A stretch of DNA of 64,000 nt, from IMG/VR virus record IMGVR_UViG_3300015263_000969, positions 1 through 64,000 of that record, one strand, 5' to 3'. Source of the DNA: a virus. The notes beneath the pieces are model-generated. The model did no database searches and was not told the DNA's origin. It saw only the letters and a program-made list of their open reading frames with translations. Within the stretch, counting starts at the first letter, position 1. Each line of letters starts with the position of its first letter. Shown here in pieces: positions 56,334 through 64,000 of the stretch. Made by a program: the position numbers and the translations under genes.

Positions 56334-58277
56334 TCACCCAGCCCTCGTCAGCACGATGGGCGATGCGCTGGCTTTCGCTGTCACGACCACCCGGTGCCGC
56401 GCGACGTACTGCGAGAGCGAATCCATCCGATCGCCGCGCTGCGACCCGGGCCACGAGCACACCTCGCCGATGAAACCGTCGTCGAGCGTCTTGCGGCTCG
56501 TGTCTACCTGAGCGTACAGCCACGGCGCGCCGTCGTGTAGCAGAATGTCGCCGCGCTCCCACGGAGCCACGAGTCCCTGGTTGCGCGCGGCCTTGCCCTC
56601 CTTCGGGTTCGCCAGGTGGATCTCGGGGCAAGCCGGTCGGCCGCTGGGCCCGAGGAGCGGCACGCGCTGGTCGGTCTTCGGGTCCAGGTACCAGCCGCGG
56701 CGGATCGCGGCGCGCAGTTCTGTCACAACTCCGGGGCCGGCCGCCTTGAGTTCCACGAGGATCTCGTCGAGGTCCCACACGGCCATCGCCGCGTAGATCG
56801 CCTGGTAGGTGCCGCTGACGTCCGTGACGAGCGTCCGGTCGTCGAGCACAAGCGTTTTCCCGCCGATCATCGCGTCCACTGTAAGGCCAACCGCCGACGG
56901 CTTCGATCCGGGCTTGATCTCGAGCGTGTTGTTCGCGTCCACCGAGAGCGTGCGCTTCGTGAGCTGCTCGCGCTTCACGACGACCGGCGGCATCACGGCG
57001 CGTCGGGGGCATCCCTCCGGGCGCTCGGGCAGCAGCGCTGGATCCTCACCCTCAAACACGAAGAACCGCGCGTGGTGCCGCTTCAGGATTCCGGCCACGA
57101 CGCGCTGCGGGTTCTGGTTGTACTGGCTGTCGCGCAAGGTCTCGCCGCCGCCGGCCTGGAGCTTGTCCGCGAGCACGCCAGCCGTGATGTGCGGGTGAAT
57201 GAGCTGCCCGGGCTCGGTACGCCACTCGATGCGGCCCCACGGCGCGACCGCCGGCGCATCCTTCGGCCCGCGCCCGTACTCGGCCGGGATGCAGACCCAG
57301 ATCCAGCCCTTCGGGTTGTGCGGCGACCAGCGCTTGCGCGAAAGCAGGTAGGCCGTGAAGTCCTCGACGTGGACCCGCTGCTGCAACACGAGTCGGATGC
57401 ACCGCAGCTCGCTGTTGACGCGGTTCTCGATCGCCCTCGTGTAACGGTTCTGCGGCCGCAGCCGATCCGCCTCGCCCCACACCTTGTCGGCGTCATCGGG
57501 GTCGTCCAACGCGAACCCGTCGACGTGCGTTCCCGTGAAGCCGGCATTGATCGTCCGGCTCCGGCGCTTCCCGCCCGCGGTGGTCGCCCAGTCGCTGACT
57601 GCGTCGGTGTCGCGCTTCACGCCAAGGTCTGCGTCGGCCAGCCTGGCAGCCTCGCGCGCTGCGCGAGTACCATCGTCGTCGAGCGCCTCCATCTCCCAGG
57701 TGATCGAGAACGTCTCGCGGTACCACCTCGAGCGGACGAGGTCGCGCGTCGCCTTGGCGTCGCGGTCGACGTTGCTGTCCATCCCCGACGCGGCGCCGAA
57801 GCTGTAGGTCGGGCACCACAGCCAGATCCAGGCGTTCGCGATCACCATCGCGAGCGTGGACTTCCACGTCGACGGGGGGACGTTCCAGATCACGTTCTGC
57901 GCGAGCACATACCGGAACCATGGCTCCGGCTCGCCATCCTCCCAGGTGGCGCCCGTCGCCTCCCAGCACGCCGCCTGCCGCGCGATCATCGCCTGATGCT
58001 TGCGGAGCCACCGCTCACGCTCCTCCTCTGGCTCGTCCGCGCCGGGCCCGTTGGCCACGATCCAGCCCTCGAGCTGGAACTGAAGCGCGTCGCACAGCGC
58101 GTCTAGATGCGGGCCCCAGTCGAGTCGGCGCGTGCCGTCGACCACACCAGCGGCGACGGCCTGTTGCGCGAAGTCGGCGAGGGAGCAGCGGGCGATCTCT
58201 ACCTGTGCCGCCCGGTAGTCGAGCATCGCCTTGGTGCGGCGTGCTACTTCAGTGCACGTTTCCCTGAGCGTCGTCAT
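56334..58277 (-). CDS. Terminase large subunit
   Basis: The 647-residue packaging motor shows a Walker A-like PPSTWKST at 134-141 (the usual Gly of GK is Trp), Walker B FALDDP at 255-260, and C-terminal nuclease motifs (SVDANN near 444, VTDVSG near 484, GDRMDSLSQY near 622). It hydrolyses ATP to drive DNA into the prohead and cuts the concatemer. ATG at 58277 overlaps the end of the small subunit by 29 bases. The non-canonical Walker A is a notable but known type of variation. Confidence 0.9.
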   Translation of the reverse strand: MTTLRETCTEVARRTKAMLDYRAAQVEIARCSLADFAQQAVAAGVVDGTRRLDWGPHLDALCDALQFQLEGWIVANGPGADEPEEERERWLRKHQAMIARQAACWEATGATWEDGEPEPWFRYVLAQNVIWNVPPSTWKSTLAMVIANAWIWLWCPTYSFGAASGMDSNVDRDAKATRDLVRSRWYRETFSITWEMEALDDDGTRAAREAARLADADLGVKRDTDAVSDWATTAGGKRRSRTINAGFTGTHVDGFALDDPDDADKVWGEADRLRPQNRYTRAIENRVNSELRCIRLVLQQRVHVEDFTAYLLSRKRWSPHNPKGWIWVCIPAEYGRGPKDAPAVAPWGRIEWRTEPGQLIHPHITAGVLADKLQAGGGETLRDSQYNQNPQRVVAGILKRHHARFFVFEGEDPALLPERPEGCPRRAVMPPVVVKREQLTKRTLSVDANNTLEIKPGSKPSAVGLTVDAMIGGKTLVLDDRTLVTDVSGTYQAIYAAMAVWDLDEILVELKAAGPGVVTELRAAIRRGWYLDPKTDQRVPLLGPSGRPACPEIHLANPKEGKAARNQGLVAPWERGDILLHDGAPWLYAQVDTSRKTLDDGFIGEVCSWPGSQRGDRMDSLSQYVARHRVVVTAKASASPIVLTRAG

Positions 58278-58638
58278 CGAGCGGCACCTCTCCCTGCGCC
58301 TCGGCCGCCTTCTTCGCGGCGAAAGCGCGGAGTTCCATCAGCGACATGCCGCTGAGGTCCGGCAGTGGAGCGGCCTCGACGGTCTCGACGTCCACGACCA
58401 GCGGCGCCTTGCCCCAGAGCCGGTTCGCCAGGAAGTCGCAGGCCCACTGACGGCTCTTGGCATCGCCGCAGCCGGTTTCGGCGCCGCCCAGCACGCGTGC
58501 CGCGAACTCGATCAACTCGAGACCGCCGCGCGTCTCTTTGCTGACCATCTCGGCGGCGAGACGGCGCGCCCGAGCCTGGGCCTTTGTCTGGCCGCCTGGG
58601 TTGCCGGTCACGCCCTTCGGATAGCGATTGAGGCCCAT
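58249..58638 (-). CDS. Terminase small subunit
   Basis: The 129-residue protein starts RYPKGVTGNPGGQTKAQARARRLAAEM, a motif common in small terminase/DUF5681-like proteins, then has a helical body. It recognises the packaging site and precedes the large subunit. ATG at 58638. Confidence 0.8.
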   Translation of the reverse strand: MGLNRYPKGVTGNPGGQTKAQARARRLAAEMVSKETRGGLELIEFAARVLGGAETGCGDAKSRQWACDFLANRLWGKAPLVVDVETVEAAPLPDLSGMSLMELRAFAAKKAAEAQGEVPLDDDAQGNVH

Positions 58639-58670
58639 GCACCGAGTGTACTTCCTCCATGTGTTCTCGC

Positions 58671-59279
58671 CTACTTGGGGCGTGGCGCTGCGGCGTCAAG
58701 ATCCTCCTCGTATCGGTGGCGATCGAGCACCTCCTGCGCGAACCGGATCGCGTGCGCGATGCGGGCGAGGGCGGCGCGCTTGACCTCGTCGCGCTGTGCC
58801 TTCGGCCGCTGCTGGATCTCCGGCGAGGCAGCGTGCGTGAGGTCGTCGATGCCGCGCGTGAGCCCCTTGATCGCGTCGCCGAGATCCTGGGTGTCGAGCG
58901 AGAGGTTGCTCTGCCGGCCGCGCTGGAGCTGGCCGTGGAACCGCGTACGTCCATCCGCTTCCCTCCACGTCCGCTCGGCGATATTCACGCCGGATTTCAC
59001 ACCGGCGGCGCGACGATTTCCGACGAGCCTCGAGCATGCCGGGCAGCGGTATCGTCTGCTGTAGTTCGCGCACCCGGCCTCGGCGCACTTCCGCACACGG
59101 CGCCGCCGCCGGCGCAGGCGCCTCATGCTATCCCGCTGCCGCTCGAGCTGCTCCTCGCGGTGCCTTGCGCACCGATCGGCGCCATCGACCGGCGGCAAGC
59201 CACACTGGCCGTGGACGCACAGGTTCGCCTCGAGCCGAGCCTGGTAACCTCGGACGGGCGTGTTAGCGGGCTGGGTCAC
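58671..59279 (-). CDS. Zinc-binding hypothetical protein
   Basis: The 202-residue protein has an N-terminal Cys/His pair (CVHGQCG, CARH), a very basic helix (MRRLRRRRRRVRK), a second zinc-type cluster (CAEAGC, YRCPAC) and a helical C-terminus. The first half looks nucleic-acid binding. Function unknown; it immediately precedes the terminase genes and may help packaging or late gene control. Confidence 0.55.
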   Translation of the reverse strand: MTQPANTPVRGYQARLEANLCVHGQCGLPPVDGADRCARHREEQLERQRDSMRRLRRRRRRVRKCAEAGCANYSRRYRCPACSRLVGNRRAAGVKSGVNIAERTWREADGRTRFHGQLQRGRQSNLSLDTQDLGDAIKGLTRGIDDLTHAASPEIQQRPKAQRDEVKRAALARIAHAIRFAQEVLDRHRYEEDLDAAAPRPK

Positions 59280-59325
59280 AGCACCTCCTCATCAATCGGA
59301 GCTTCCGTTGATGCGCAAACATAGC

Positions 59326-59721
59326 TTACCTGTCTACGATCGGCCTGGTGCGCCCCGCCAACACCCCCCTCGCTTCCCGCAGCGCTGCCTGATCCTCTGG
59401 GGCCATATACCCGCCGGTCTCGGTGATGATGCGCTCGAGCTTGGCCAGGCTGGCAAGCGCGCGATGCGCATTGCCGGCTGGGCCGCCCACGAGGCCGCAA
59501 GCACTGCATCGCCACCATGGCGCGTGCTCCATCGCCGCGGTGCGCGCGAGACACGCGTCGCCGAGGCGGTCGCCTTCTGCGGCGAGTTCCGCCGCCTGAC
59601 ACCCCGCGCACGCCACATCGACCGGGCCGACAGTGCCGCAGCGGGCGCACTCCTCGCGCATCTCGGCCCGAGACGGCTCGCCGATGCGCGTCGCGCGCGG
59701 TACGGTGCAGGCGTCAGCCAT
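59326..59721 (-). CDS. Double zinc-ribbon protein
   Basis: The 131-residue protein has CARC/CAGC near residue 25 and CSAC near 71, followed by a helical region. ATG 59721 overlaps the previous gene by eight bases; a longer in-frame start at 59787 is less likely. Function unknown. Confidence 0.55.
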   Translation of the reverse strand: MADACTVPRATRIGEPSRAEMREECARCGTVGPVDVACAGCQAAELAAEGDRLGDACLARTAAMEHAPWWRCSACGLVGGPAGNAHRALASLAKLERIITETGGYMAPEDQAALREARGVLAGRTRPIVDR

Positions 59722-60058
59722 AGTAGCGATCCTCGCCGTCGACGAAGAACTCCGATCCATCCTCGATGGCCCGGCACATCGCGGCATCGAGCATGTCGGT
59801 CAGCAGCGAAGACCCGTCCTCGCGTTCGTCGAGCATCGCGCGTCTGACGTCGACGGAAAACCCGCGCGCCTTAGAGATCGAAAACCGCTCCTCAGGTCGC
59901 GCCACAACCTCAACGGCGAGTCTCTCATGACGATGCACCTCCCAAGCGCGCGGCATCGCGCATGCCAGCGTGTCGACGCCGATCTCGATGCGCAGAACGC
60001 CGTCGCGCGTAACCGTGCAAGTCAGCGGCCTATGCCGCGGCTTCTTTCTCTTGCTCAT
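59714..60058 (-). CDS. Hypothetical protein
   Basis: The 114-residue protein begins with a basic MSKRKKPRHR arm, then beta-rich VTRDGVLRIEIGVDTL, and ends acidic. ATG 60058 overlaps the previous stop (ATGA). Not recognised. Confidence 0.55.
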   Translation of the reverse strand: MSKRKKPRHRPLTCTVTRDGVLRIEIGVDTLACAMPRAWEVHRHERLAVEVVARPEERFSISKARGFSVDVRRAMLDEREDGSSLLTDMLDAAMCRAIEDGSEFFVDGEDRYYG

Positions 60059-60441
60059 CACCCTCTCGCTTCCTCGCCGCTCGGAGCGGCGGTTGGGGTC
60101 GGTTCGCATCCATCGCCACCGCACCGCGAGCAGTGGCCGCCTCCGAGGCAACCGAGACACCATGCCGCAGCCCACGGGCAGTCGGGCAGATGTTGTTCAG
60201 GCGCGACGTCTCCGCACTTGCAGAGGAGCGACGGGTGCAGTGGGTCGGCGGTGTGCCAGTCATTGGTTGACGATTGGCCGTCGCGATTCGGTGCAGCCAC
60301 ACCCTGCTCGTACACATCGTCGTACGGGCCGCCGTAAACCTTGACCATCTTGGGCCGGTCGCCGGTTACCACTTTGATGGCCAAGCGCATAGCCTGACGC
60401 AGGTGCCAGCGAATACGGAGCAGGTGCGACCGGCGGCTCAC
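60058..60441 (-). CDS. Cysteine-rich hypothetical protein
   Basis: The 127-residue protein has a basic helical start, a VKVYGGPYDDVYEQG beta segment and a C-terminal cluster of CKCG, CPW, CLGCLGGGHCSRCGGDGC resembling a DnaJ-type or rubredoxin-like zinc cluster. GTG at 60441 overlaps the previous stop. Function unknown. Confidence 0.55.
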   Translation of the reverse strand: MSRRSHLLRIRWHLRQAMRLAIKVVTGDRPKMVKVYGGPYDDVYEQGVAAPNRDGQSSTNDWHTADPLHPSLLCKCGDVAPEQHLPDCPWAAAWCLGCLGGGHCSRCGGDGCEPTPTAAPSGEEARG

Positions 60442-60821
60442 CGCGCACCTCGCCTTCCGTACACGCGCTCGTGCCTTTCGCGGATGGCTCCGACCGTGGC
60501 GCTCGCGATCTTGGCGCTACGTCGCCGCTGTTCGCGCATCGCCTCGCGCAATGCACGGTCACGGCGCCCCGTGGCCTCGCTCGCGCCTAGGCAGATGCGA
60601 TCGTTCACGGCTCGCTCGAAGGCATCGCGGATATCGCCCATGCGATCCTGCATTTCGCGTCTAACGAGGCTGTCGATCTGATCCCAGATGAGATGGCGAT
60701 GCCGCTTGCACATCGTGATTGCGATGTCGGCGAGCGTTCCGGTCACTGGCAGTTCCTGCGCTTTTCCCATCTCCTCACCATATCCATCCTCGTATGGGAT
60801 TCCACTGAGATTGGCTGTCAT
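60438..60821 (-). CDS. Helical hypothetical protein
   Basis: The 127-residue basic helical protein contains RHRHLIWDQIDSLVRREMQDRMGDI. ATG 60821 overlaps the methylase stop. Not recognised; may be a small DNA-associated protein. Confidence 0.55.
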   Translation of the reverse strand: MTANLSGIPYEDGYGEEMGKAQELPVTGTLADIAITMCKRHRHLIWDQIDSLVRREMQDRMGDIRDAFERAVNDRICLGASEATGRRDRALREAMREQRRRSAKIASATVGAIRERHERVYGRRGAR

Positions 60822-61726
60822 GACACCGCCGTTAGCAGATCCATCTGCTCCCTCGCGTGCGACCTGGCCCGTCGCGGCGCTGGCGTACCTACGATGATCA
60901 CCTCGTCAACCTTGCCCCGCTTCGCCCCCTTGCTGCTCACCGTACCCGGCCGCTGCACCACATCGATGCGCGCCCAGTTGTAGATCTGCCGCACGAGCGG
61001 CGTGTCGCTGTTCGACAGCAGGACGTTAACCCCGCGCTCCACGAGCGAGCGTGCCAGCTCGGCCAGCGAGCGCTGGTCATCCGACCCGAACCCGCCGGCG
61101 GTGTAGCTCGTGAAGCTCGCCGTCGTGCTCGCGGGTACGTACGGAGGATCGAAGTACACGAGGTCGCCGGGCTCAGCGTCGGCCACGGCGGAGGCGTAGG
61201 AGCCGCAGCGGATCTCGGCGCGCTCGAGGGCGGCGGACGCGGTTCGCAGGTTGTCGATGTCGAAGTCCATCGCGTTGAGCGAGCCATCGGCACGCCGACC
61301 GAGCGGCGCGTTCATCTCGCCCTTGGAGTTCACGCGCCACAGTCCGTTGAAGCAGGCGCGGTTCAGGTAGAGGAACATCGCGGCCCGCTCGAACGGCCGC
61401 GGCGGGTGAGTCTCGCGCTCGTCGTTCCACCGCGCCCTGATGCGCGCGTAGTGGCCCTCGTCATGGTACGCCGCGAGTAGCTGAGACTCACGGATCACCG
61501 CCTCCACGTCGACCGCGAGCGCCCGATACATCCCGATCAGGTCCGCGTTCAGGTCGTTCAGCACGGCGCGCTCGGGCGCGAGCCAGAAGAACAGCGCGGC
61601 GCCGCCGGCGAACGGCTCGTAGTAGCGGCCGTACGTGGCAGGCAGGCGCGCGAGCAGCTCGGGCAGGAGCTTCGTCTTGCCGCCGACCCACTTGACGATC
61701 GGGCGTGCGGTCACGACGGTGTCCAT
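60818..61726 (-). CDS. DNA adenine methyltransferase (Dam/D12 class)
   Basis: The 302-residue D12-class N6-adenine methyltransferase has the AdoMet motif FAGGAALFF (43-51), the conserved KWVGGK start (12-17) and the catalytic DPPY near residue 200 (YFDPPYVPAS). Such enzymes methylate adenine in GATC-like sites; phages use them to avoid restriction or mark DNA for packaging. ATG at 61726; a long upstream extension overlaps other genes and is rejected. Within the leftward early operon. Confidence 0.9.
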   Translation of the reverse strand: MDTVVTARPIVKWVGGKTKLLPELLARLPATYGRYYEPFAGGAALFFWLAPERAVLNDLNADLIGMYRALAVDVEAVIRESQLLAAYHDEGHYARIRARWNDERETHPPRPFERAAMFLYLNRACFNGLWRVNSKGEMNAPLGRRADGSLNAMDFDIDNLRTASAALERAEIRCGSYASAVADAEPGDLVYFDPPYVPASTTASFTSYTAGGFGSDDQRSLAELARSLVERGVNVLLSNSDTPLVRQIYNWARIDVVQRPGTVSSKGAKRGKVDEVIIVGTPAPRRARSHAREQMDLLTAVS

Positions 61727-61965
61727 CCTGTGCGAAGCATCGCTTCCGCTTCGGCACACGAGATGCGGTAGCGCTCCTCGTCGGTCACCCTGCCTCGAAG
61801 TTGCTCGGCCGCATAGAGTCGCGCGCCCAGAGCAAGAGACCACGTAGCGCCGATTCCAAGTTCCACATGCGCGTCTGCTAGCGAGCATGGTGTGCTCGCT
61901 GCCAGCGCGCAGATGCGCGCAGCCTGTTCGCGTGTACGCTTGCTGATCTTGCTGCGACTCATCAT
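61711..61965 (-). CDS. Small helical protein, HTH-like
   Basis: The 84-residue protein has a basic start (MMSRSKISKRTREQAARI) and helical content that could form an HTH (LADAHVELGIGATWSLAL). ATG-ATG at 61965/61962 overlaps the previous stop. Its end overlaps the methylase start by 16 bases. Confidence 0.5.
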   Translation of the reverse strand: MMSRSKISKRTREQAARICALAASTPCSLADAHVELGIGATWSLALGARLYAAEQLRGRVTDEERYRISCAEAEAMLRTGWTPS

Positions 61966-62459
61966 GCGCCTGCTCCTGGCTCGTACTCGGTGAATGCGAC
62001 GTGGAAGTACGGCAGGCTCGTCCACTGTCTCGGACGGCGGCCACTGATCCGGCTGTCCTGGTAGCGGTACCAGATTGTCGTGTGCGCCGCATCCGGTCCG
62101 CCACGGATCTCCTCGACGACGCACACGCGGCTCGTCCTGCGGTTCTGGTAGCGGTCGCCCTTGGCTGGTCGCTTCATCGCTCGGGCTCCCCGCATACTAA
62201 ACAGGTCTGAGCCCAAGCGACGCGCCGAAGTCGAAGTGCGTGAGCGGTCGTTGCCTTTCGCGTTCTCCCACGCTCGCGCCGCGCTCGCCGCCACCAGCCC
62301 GGCGAAGCTCGCGCGATCCTCGACGCTCACATCCATATCCCCGGTGTGCACCCACACGGGATCGAACTGGCCGTTATCGTCAGGCGAGTTCAGGCGGCGG
62401 TCACTGGCCCAAGCGACGCCGAGGTGCTTCGCCTTGATCTTCTGCTCGCGTGTCAACAT
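61962..62459 (-). CDS. Hypothetical protein, possibly two fused segments
   Basis: The 165-residue protein has an N-terminal part (MLTREQKIKAKHLGVAWASDRRL) and, after a central Arg/Ser-rich linker, MKRPAKGDRYQNRRTSRVCVVEEI, which looks like the start of a separate small beta protein. ATG at 62459 has AAGGAGG upstream. An internal start near residue 95 could give a shorter product. Not recognised. Confidence 0.5.
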   Translation of the reverse strand: MLTREQKIKAKHLGVAWASDRRLNSPDDNGQFDPVWVHTGDMDVSVEDRASFAGLVAASAARAWENAKGNDRSRTSTSARRLGSDLFSMRGARAMKRPAKGDRYQNRRTSRVCVVEEIRGGPDAAHTTIWYRYQDSRISGRRPRQWTSLPYFHVAFTEYEPGAGA

Positions 62460-62496
62460 GAGCCCTCCTTGACCACCTGCTCGCTCTCCTCGCTCG

Positions 62497-62727
62497 TCAT
62501 CGCTTCCCCCGTCGCGTGCGCCAGCGCTTGCGGTTGAGCATCCTCGCCATGTCGGCGGCCATCGCCTTCGTGGAGCACCGAGCGACGATGCTGTAGGTGC
62601 TCCCTGTTTCCATCACATGCACCTCAACCCCATCGGCGAACGCCTCTCCCTTGCGCACGCCGCGAGGCGGGTTGGCCGTCCAGCCCCAGCCGAGGTTCCT
62701 CACCTCCCACCTCCCATCCCCAGACAT
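62497..62727 (-). CDS. Small basic hypothetical protein
   Basis: The 76-residue protein has a Trp-rich start (WEVRNLGWGWTANPPRG), a VHVMETGSTYSIVARCS beta part and a basic tail (RKRWRTRRGKR), suggesting nucleic-acid binding. ATG at 62727 is the first after the origin-like region, whose promoter is not clear. Confidence 0.5.
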   Translation of the reverse strand: MSGDGRWEVRNLGWGWTANPPRGVRKGEAFADGVEVHVMETGSTYSIVARCSTKAMAADMARMLNRKRWRTRRGKR

Positions 62728-62871
62728 CGCTGGTAGCCTTCAGCTCGCCCAGGAACGCGTTTCGCTGCCCTGGCGCCGTGCACGCTGACCCCGGCTGTCG
62801 AGCGCGCTACGGGCTCATGGGCGATGGTCTGAGCGGCCATAAGCAAACATCGTGCCGATCGGATGCTGTAG

Positions 62872-63156
62872 CCGTCACCGCCGTCACCACCGGATCCGGA
62901 GACTTCCGGAAAAACATCCGACACTGTTTTGCTCCTTACTATTATTCTTCTTCTCTGAGAGAGAGAGAGAGAGTAGTGGTGACGGCGGTGACGGTGCCGG
63001 ATGGTTACCTGATTACGCAAGGTTACTGCCGTCACCGTTCCCCGTCACCAAGTTCAGATGTCACCAGATCGAATCGGTGACGCCTCACGTAGACCCAGAC
63101 GCGAGGCGTGCCGTCCCTGGTGACGGTTTGGCTCGATGTGACGGCCGATGTGACGG
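62872..63156. promoter_or_regulatory. Origin-like region with GGTGACGG iterons and 19-bp inverted repeat
   Basis: CCGTCACC or its complement occurs exactly at 62872, 62881, 62978, 62987, 63029, 63042 and 63119, and TGTGACGG at 63137 and 63149. Two copies on each side form a perfect 19-bp inverted repeat (62872-62890 / 62976-62994) around an 85-bp spacer that holds a T-rich stretch and a (GA)8 run (62957-62973). Beside the VapE-like gene this resembles a replication origin. The rest of the gap 62728-62871 holds nothing I can identify. Confidence 0.6.
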
Positions 63157-64000
63157 CGCGCTTGCCGATTCGGCGCTGCACCCGCTCCCACCCGAGCTCG
63201 CCCAGGATGCGCGCAACACGCGCCTTCGCGCGCAGGTCCTGGTGCGGCGTCTCGACCTTCAGAACCGTATTCAGCAGGTCTGCGCACGACACCTCGGACA
63301 CGTTCGGGTGGGAGATCCAGTCGGCGATCGGCTGCGTCCAGGGGTCATCCTCTGCGAACTCGCGGTTCGCCTCCTCGCGCTCGCGGTCCGCATCGCCAGC
63401 CAGCCACCACGACTCGCCGGCCTCGGCCGCGCACAGCGCCTCGGCCCAGAGCTGATCGCGCATCTCAGCGAGCAGCTCGCGCGGGATCGGCCGGCAGACC
63501 CGGATCACGTGGTAGCGGCGGCTTCCGGTGTCGTCCGTGAGGAACTGCCGGAGGTTTGTGGTCCCGCAGATGACGCACGAGCGCGGCTTCTTGATCGCCG
63601 CGCGCTGGTACGGCGGGCGGAACGTGTCGTGGCTCGAGGACATCCACGCCTTCGTGCGGCTGTTGGCCTTGCCGGTGAAGACGTTCTCGAGCTCGGCGAA
63701 CTCGTAGATCCACGCGGCATGGAGCTGGAGGATCGAATCCTTGTTCGTGATGTCGATGAAGCTGTCGACGAACCACTCGCCGCCGAGGATCGAGAAGAAC
63801 GTCGACTTGAACAGGCCCTGATCGCCCTGGAGCATCAGCGCCGTGTCGAGCTTGCAGCCCGGCCACAGCACGCGCGCCGCGGCGCCGATCATGAACTTCC
63901 GCACCATGTCGGCGTGGAGCTCGCCGTCGGAGCCGAGATAATCGCGCGCCATGCTCGCGAGGCGCGGCACGCCGTCCCAGTCGAGGCCGCGGAGGTACTG
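63032..64000 (-). CDS. VapE-type replicative ATPase, N-terminus beyond the window
   Basis: The 322 codons visible end in a basic domain and carry the VapE (DUF/PF05272) core: DYLGSD, Walker A GDQGLFKST, Walker B-like IYEFAELENV, and AWMSSSHDTFRPPYQRAAIKKPRSCVICGTTN. The frame continues past 64000 (QYLRGLDWDGVPRL upstream), so the start lies outside. VapE-like proteins pair with primase domains in phage and satellite replication. The C-terminal codons contain three of the origin iterons. Confidence 0.88.
   Translation of the reverse strand, partial: QYLRGLDWDGVPRLASMARDYLGSDGELHADMVRKFMIGAAARVLWPGCKLDTALMLQGDQGLFKSTFFSILGGEWFVDSFIDITNKDSILQLHAAWIYEFAELENVFTGKANSRTKAWMSSSHDTFRPPYQRAAIKKPRSCVICGTTNLRQFLTDDTGSRRYHVIRVCRPIPRELLAEMRDQLWAEALCAAEAGESWWLAGDADREREEANREFAEDDPWTQPIADWISHPNVSEVSCADLLNTVLKVETPHQDLRAKARVARILGELGWERVQRRIGKRAVTSAVTSSQTVTRDGTPRVWVYVRRHRFDLVTSELGDGER

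Noticed and set aside
62778-63080. Rightward frame across the origin-like region
   Set aside because: It is built from the GA run and the repeated GTGACGG units, with no ribosome site and no match to the codon use of its neighbours.
7-64000. Integrase, excisionase, tRNA or att core
   Set aside because: No tyrosine or serine recombinase motif and no tRNA cloverleaf were seen in any frame or strand, so a lysogenic lifestyle is not shown by this window.

Overview
The window is a GC-rich tailed-phage (siphovirus-like) genome segment or prophage. It carries a nearly complete structural set: terminases, portal, prohead protease-scaffold, major capsid, connectors, tail tube, a G/GT frameshift pair, tape measure, tail hub proteins and a very large tail-tip protein. 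It also has a lysis cassette, a replication gene that runs off the right edge, and dozens of small accessory genes. No integrase, tRNA, rRNA or CRISPR array was found. The host is not identified by the sequence; a myxobacterial or other GC-rich proteobacterial host is my inference from composition and from the style of the accessory genes.

Layout: 0-13.5 kb is a rightward string of tightly overlapping small genes, including a dCMP-deaminase-like protein, an ASCH-like protein, an XF1762-like protein, a DUF1643 protein, a lipoprotein and several zinc ribbons. 13.5-17.3 kb is a mostly leftward lysis module (GH25 endolysin, lytic transglycosylase, lipoprotein, membrane proteins). 17.3-18.9 kb is a small leftward accessory operon, and 19.0-22.9 kb a rightward one; they diverge from a promoter pair at 18.88-18.99 kb. 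22.9-29.2 kb holds the leftward tail-tip and hub genes. 29.2-37.4 kb is a non-structural island inside the tail module, itself split by a 4.6-kb transposon. 37.5-58.6 kb is the leftward tail, head and packaging module. 58.7-64 kb is a leftward run of small genes, an adenine methylase, an origin-like repeat region and a VapE-type ATPase.

The control layer is the most striking part. Seven copies of a promoter-like motif (AAATCGCCCC, 16-17 bp, then a hexamer near TACCGT or GATCGT) sit in front of structural genes. In six of them the motif ends 28-29 nt before the start codon, so transcription would begin at the start codon; two of these genes have no Shine-Dalgarno sequence. A separate set of ordinary -35/-10 promoters (TTGACA or TTGACG) also puts the predicted transcription start on the start codon. 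Many of these carry inverted repeats centred on the -35 box, in three sequence classes that suggest separate repressors.

The 4,589-bp insertion at 31751-36339 is defined to the base by 11-bp terminal inverted repeats and an 8-bp target duplication (CGGCCACC). Removing it together with one copy of the duplication restores a 342-codon phage gene in frame. It carries a DDE transposase with an N-terminal SWIM zinc finger, a ParA-like ATPase preceded by six 18-bp repeats at an exact 28-bp period, a sigma-54-activator-like protein without its Walker A motif, and an XRE-like regulator. Together these make an unusual transposon with a partition-like module, and it is the best candidate here for an undescribed system.
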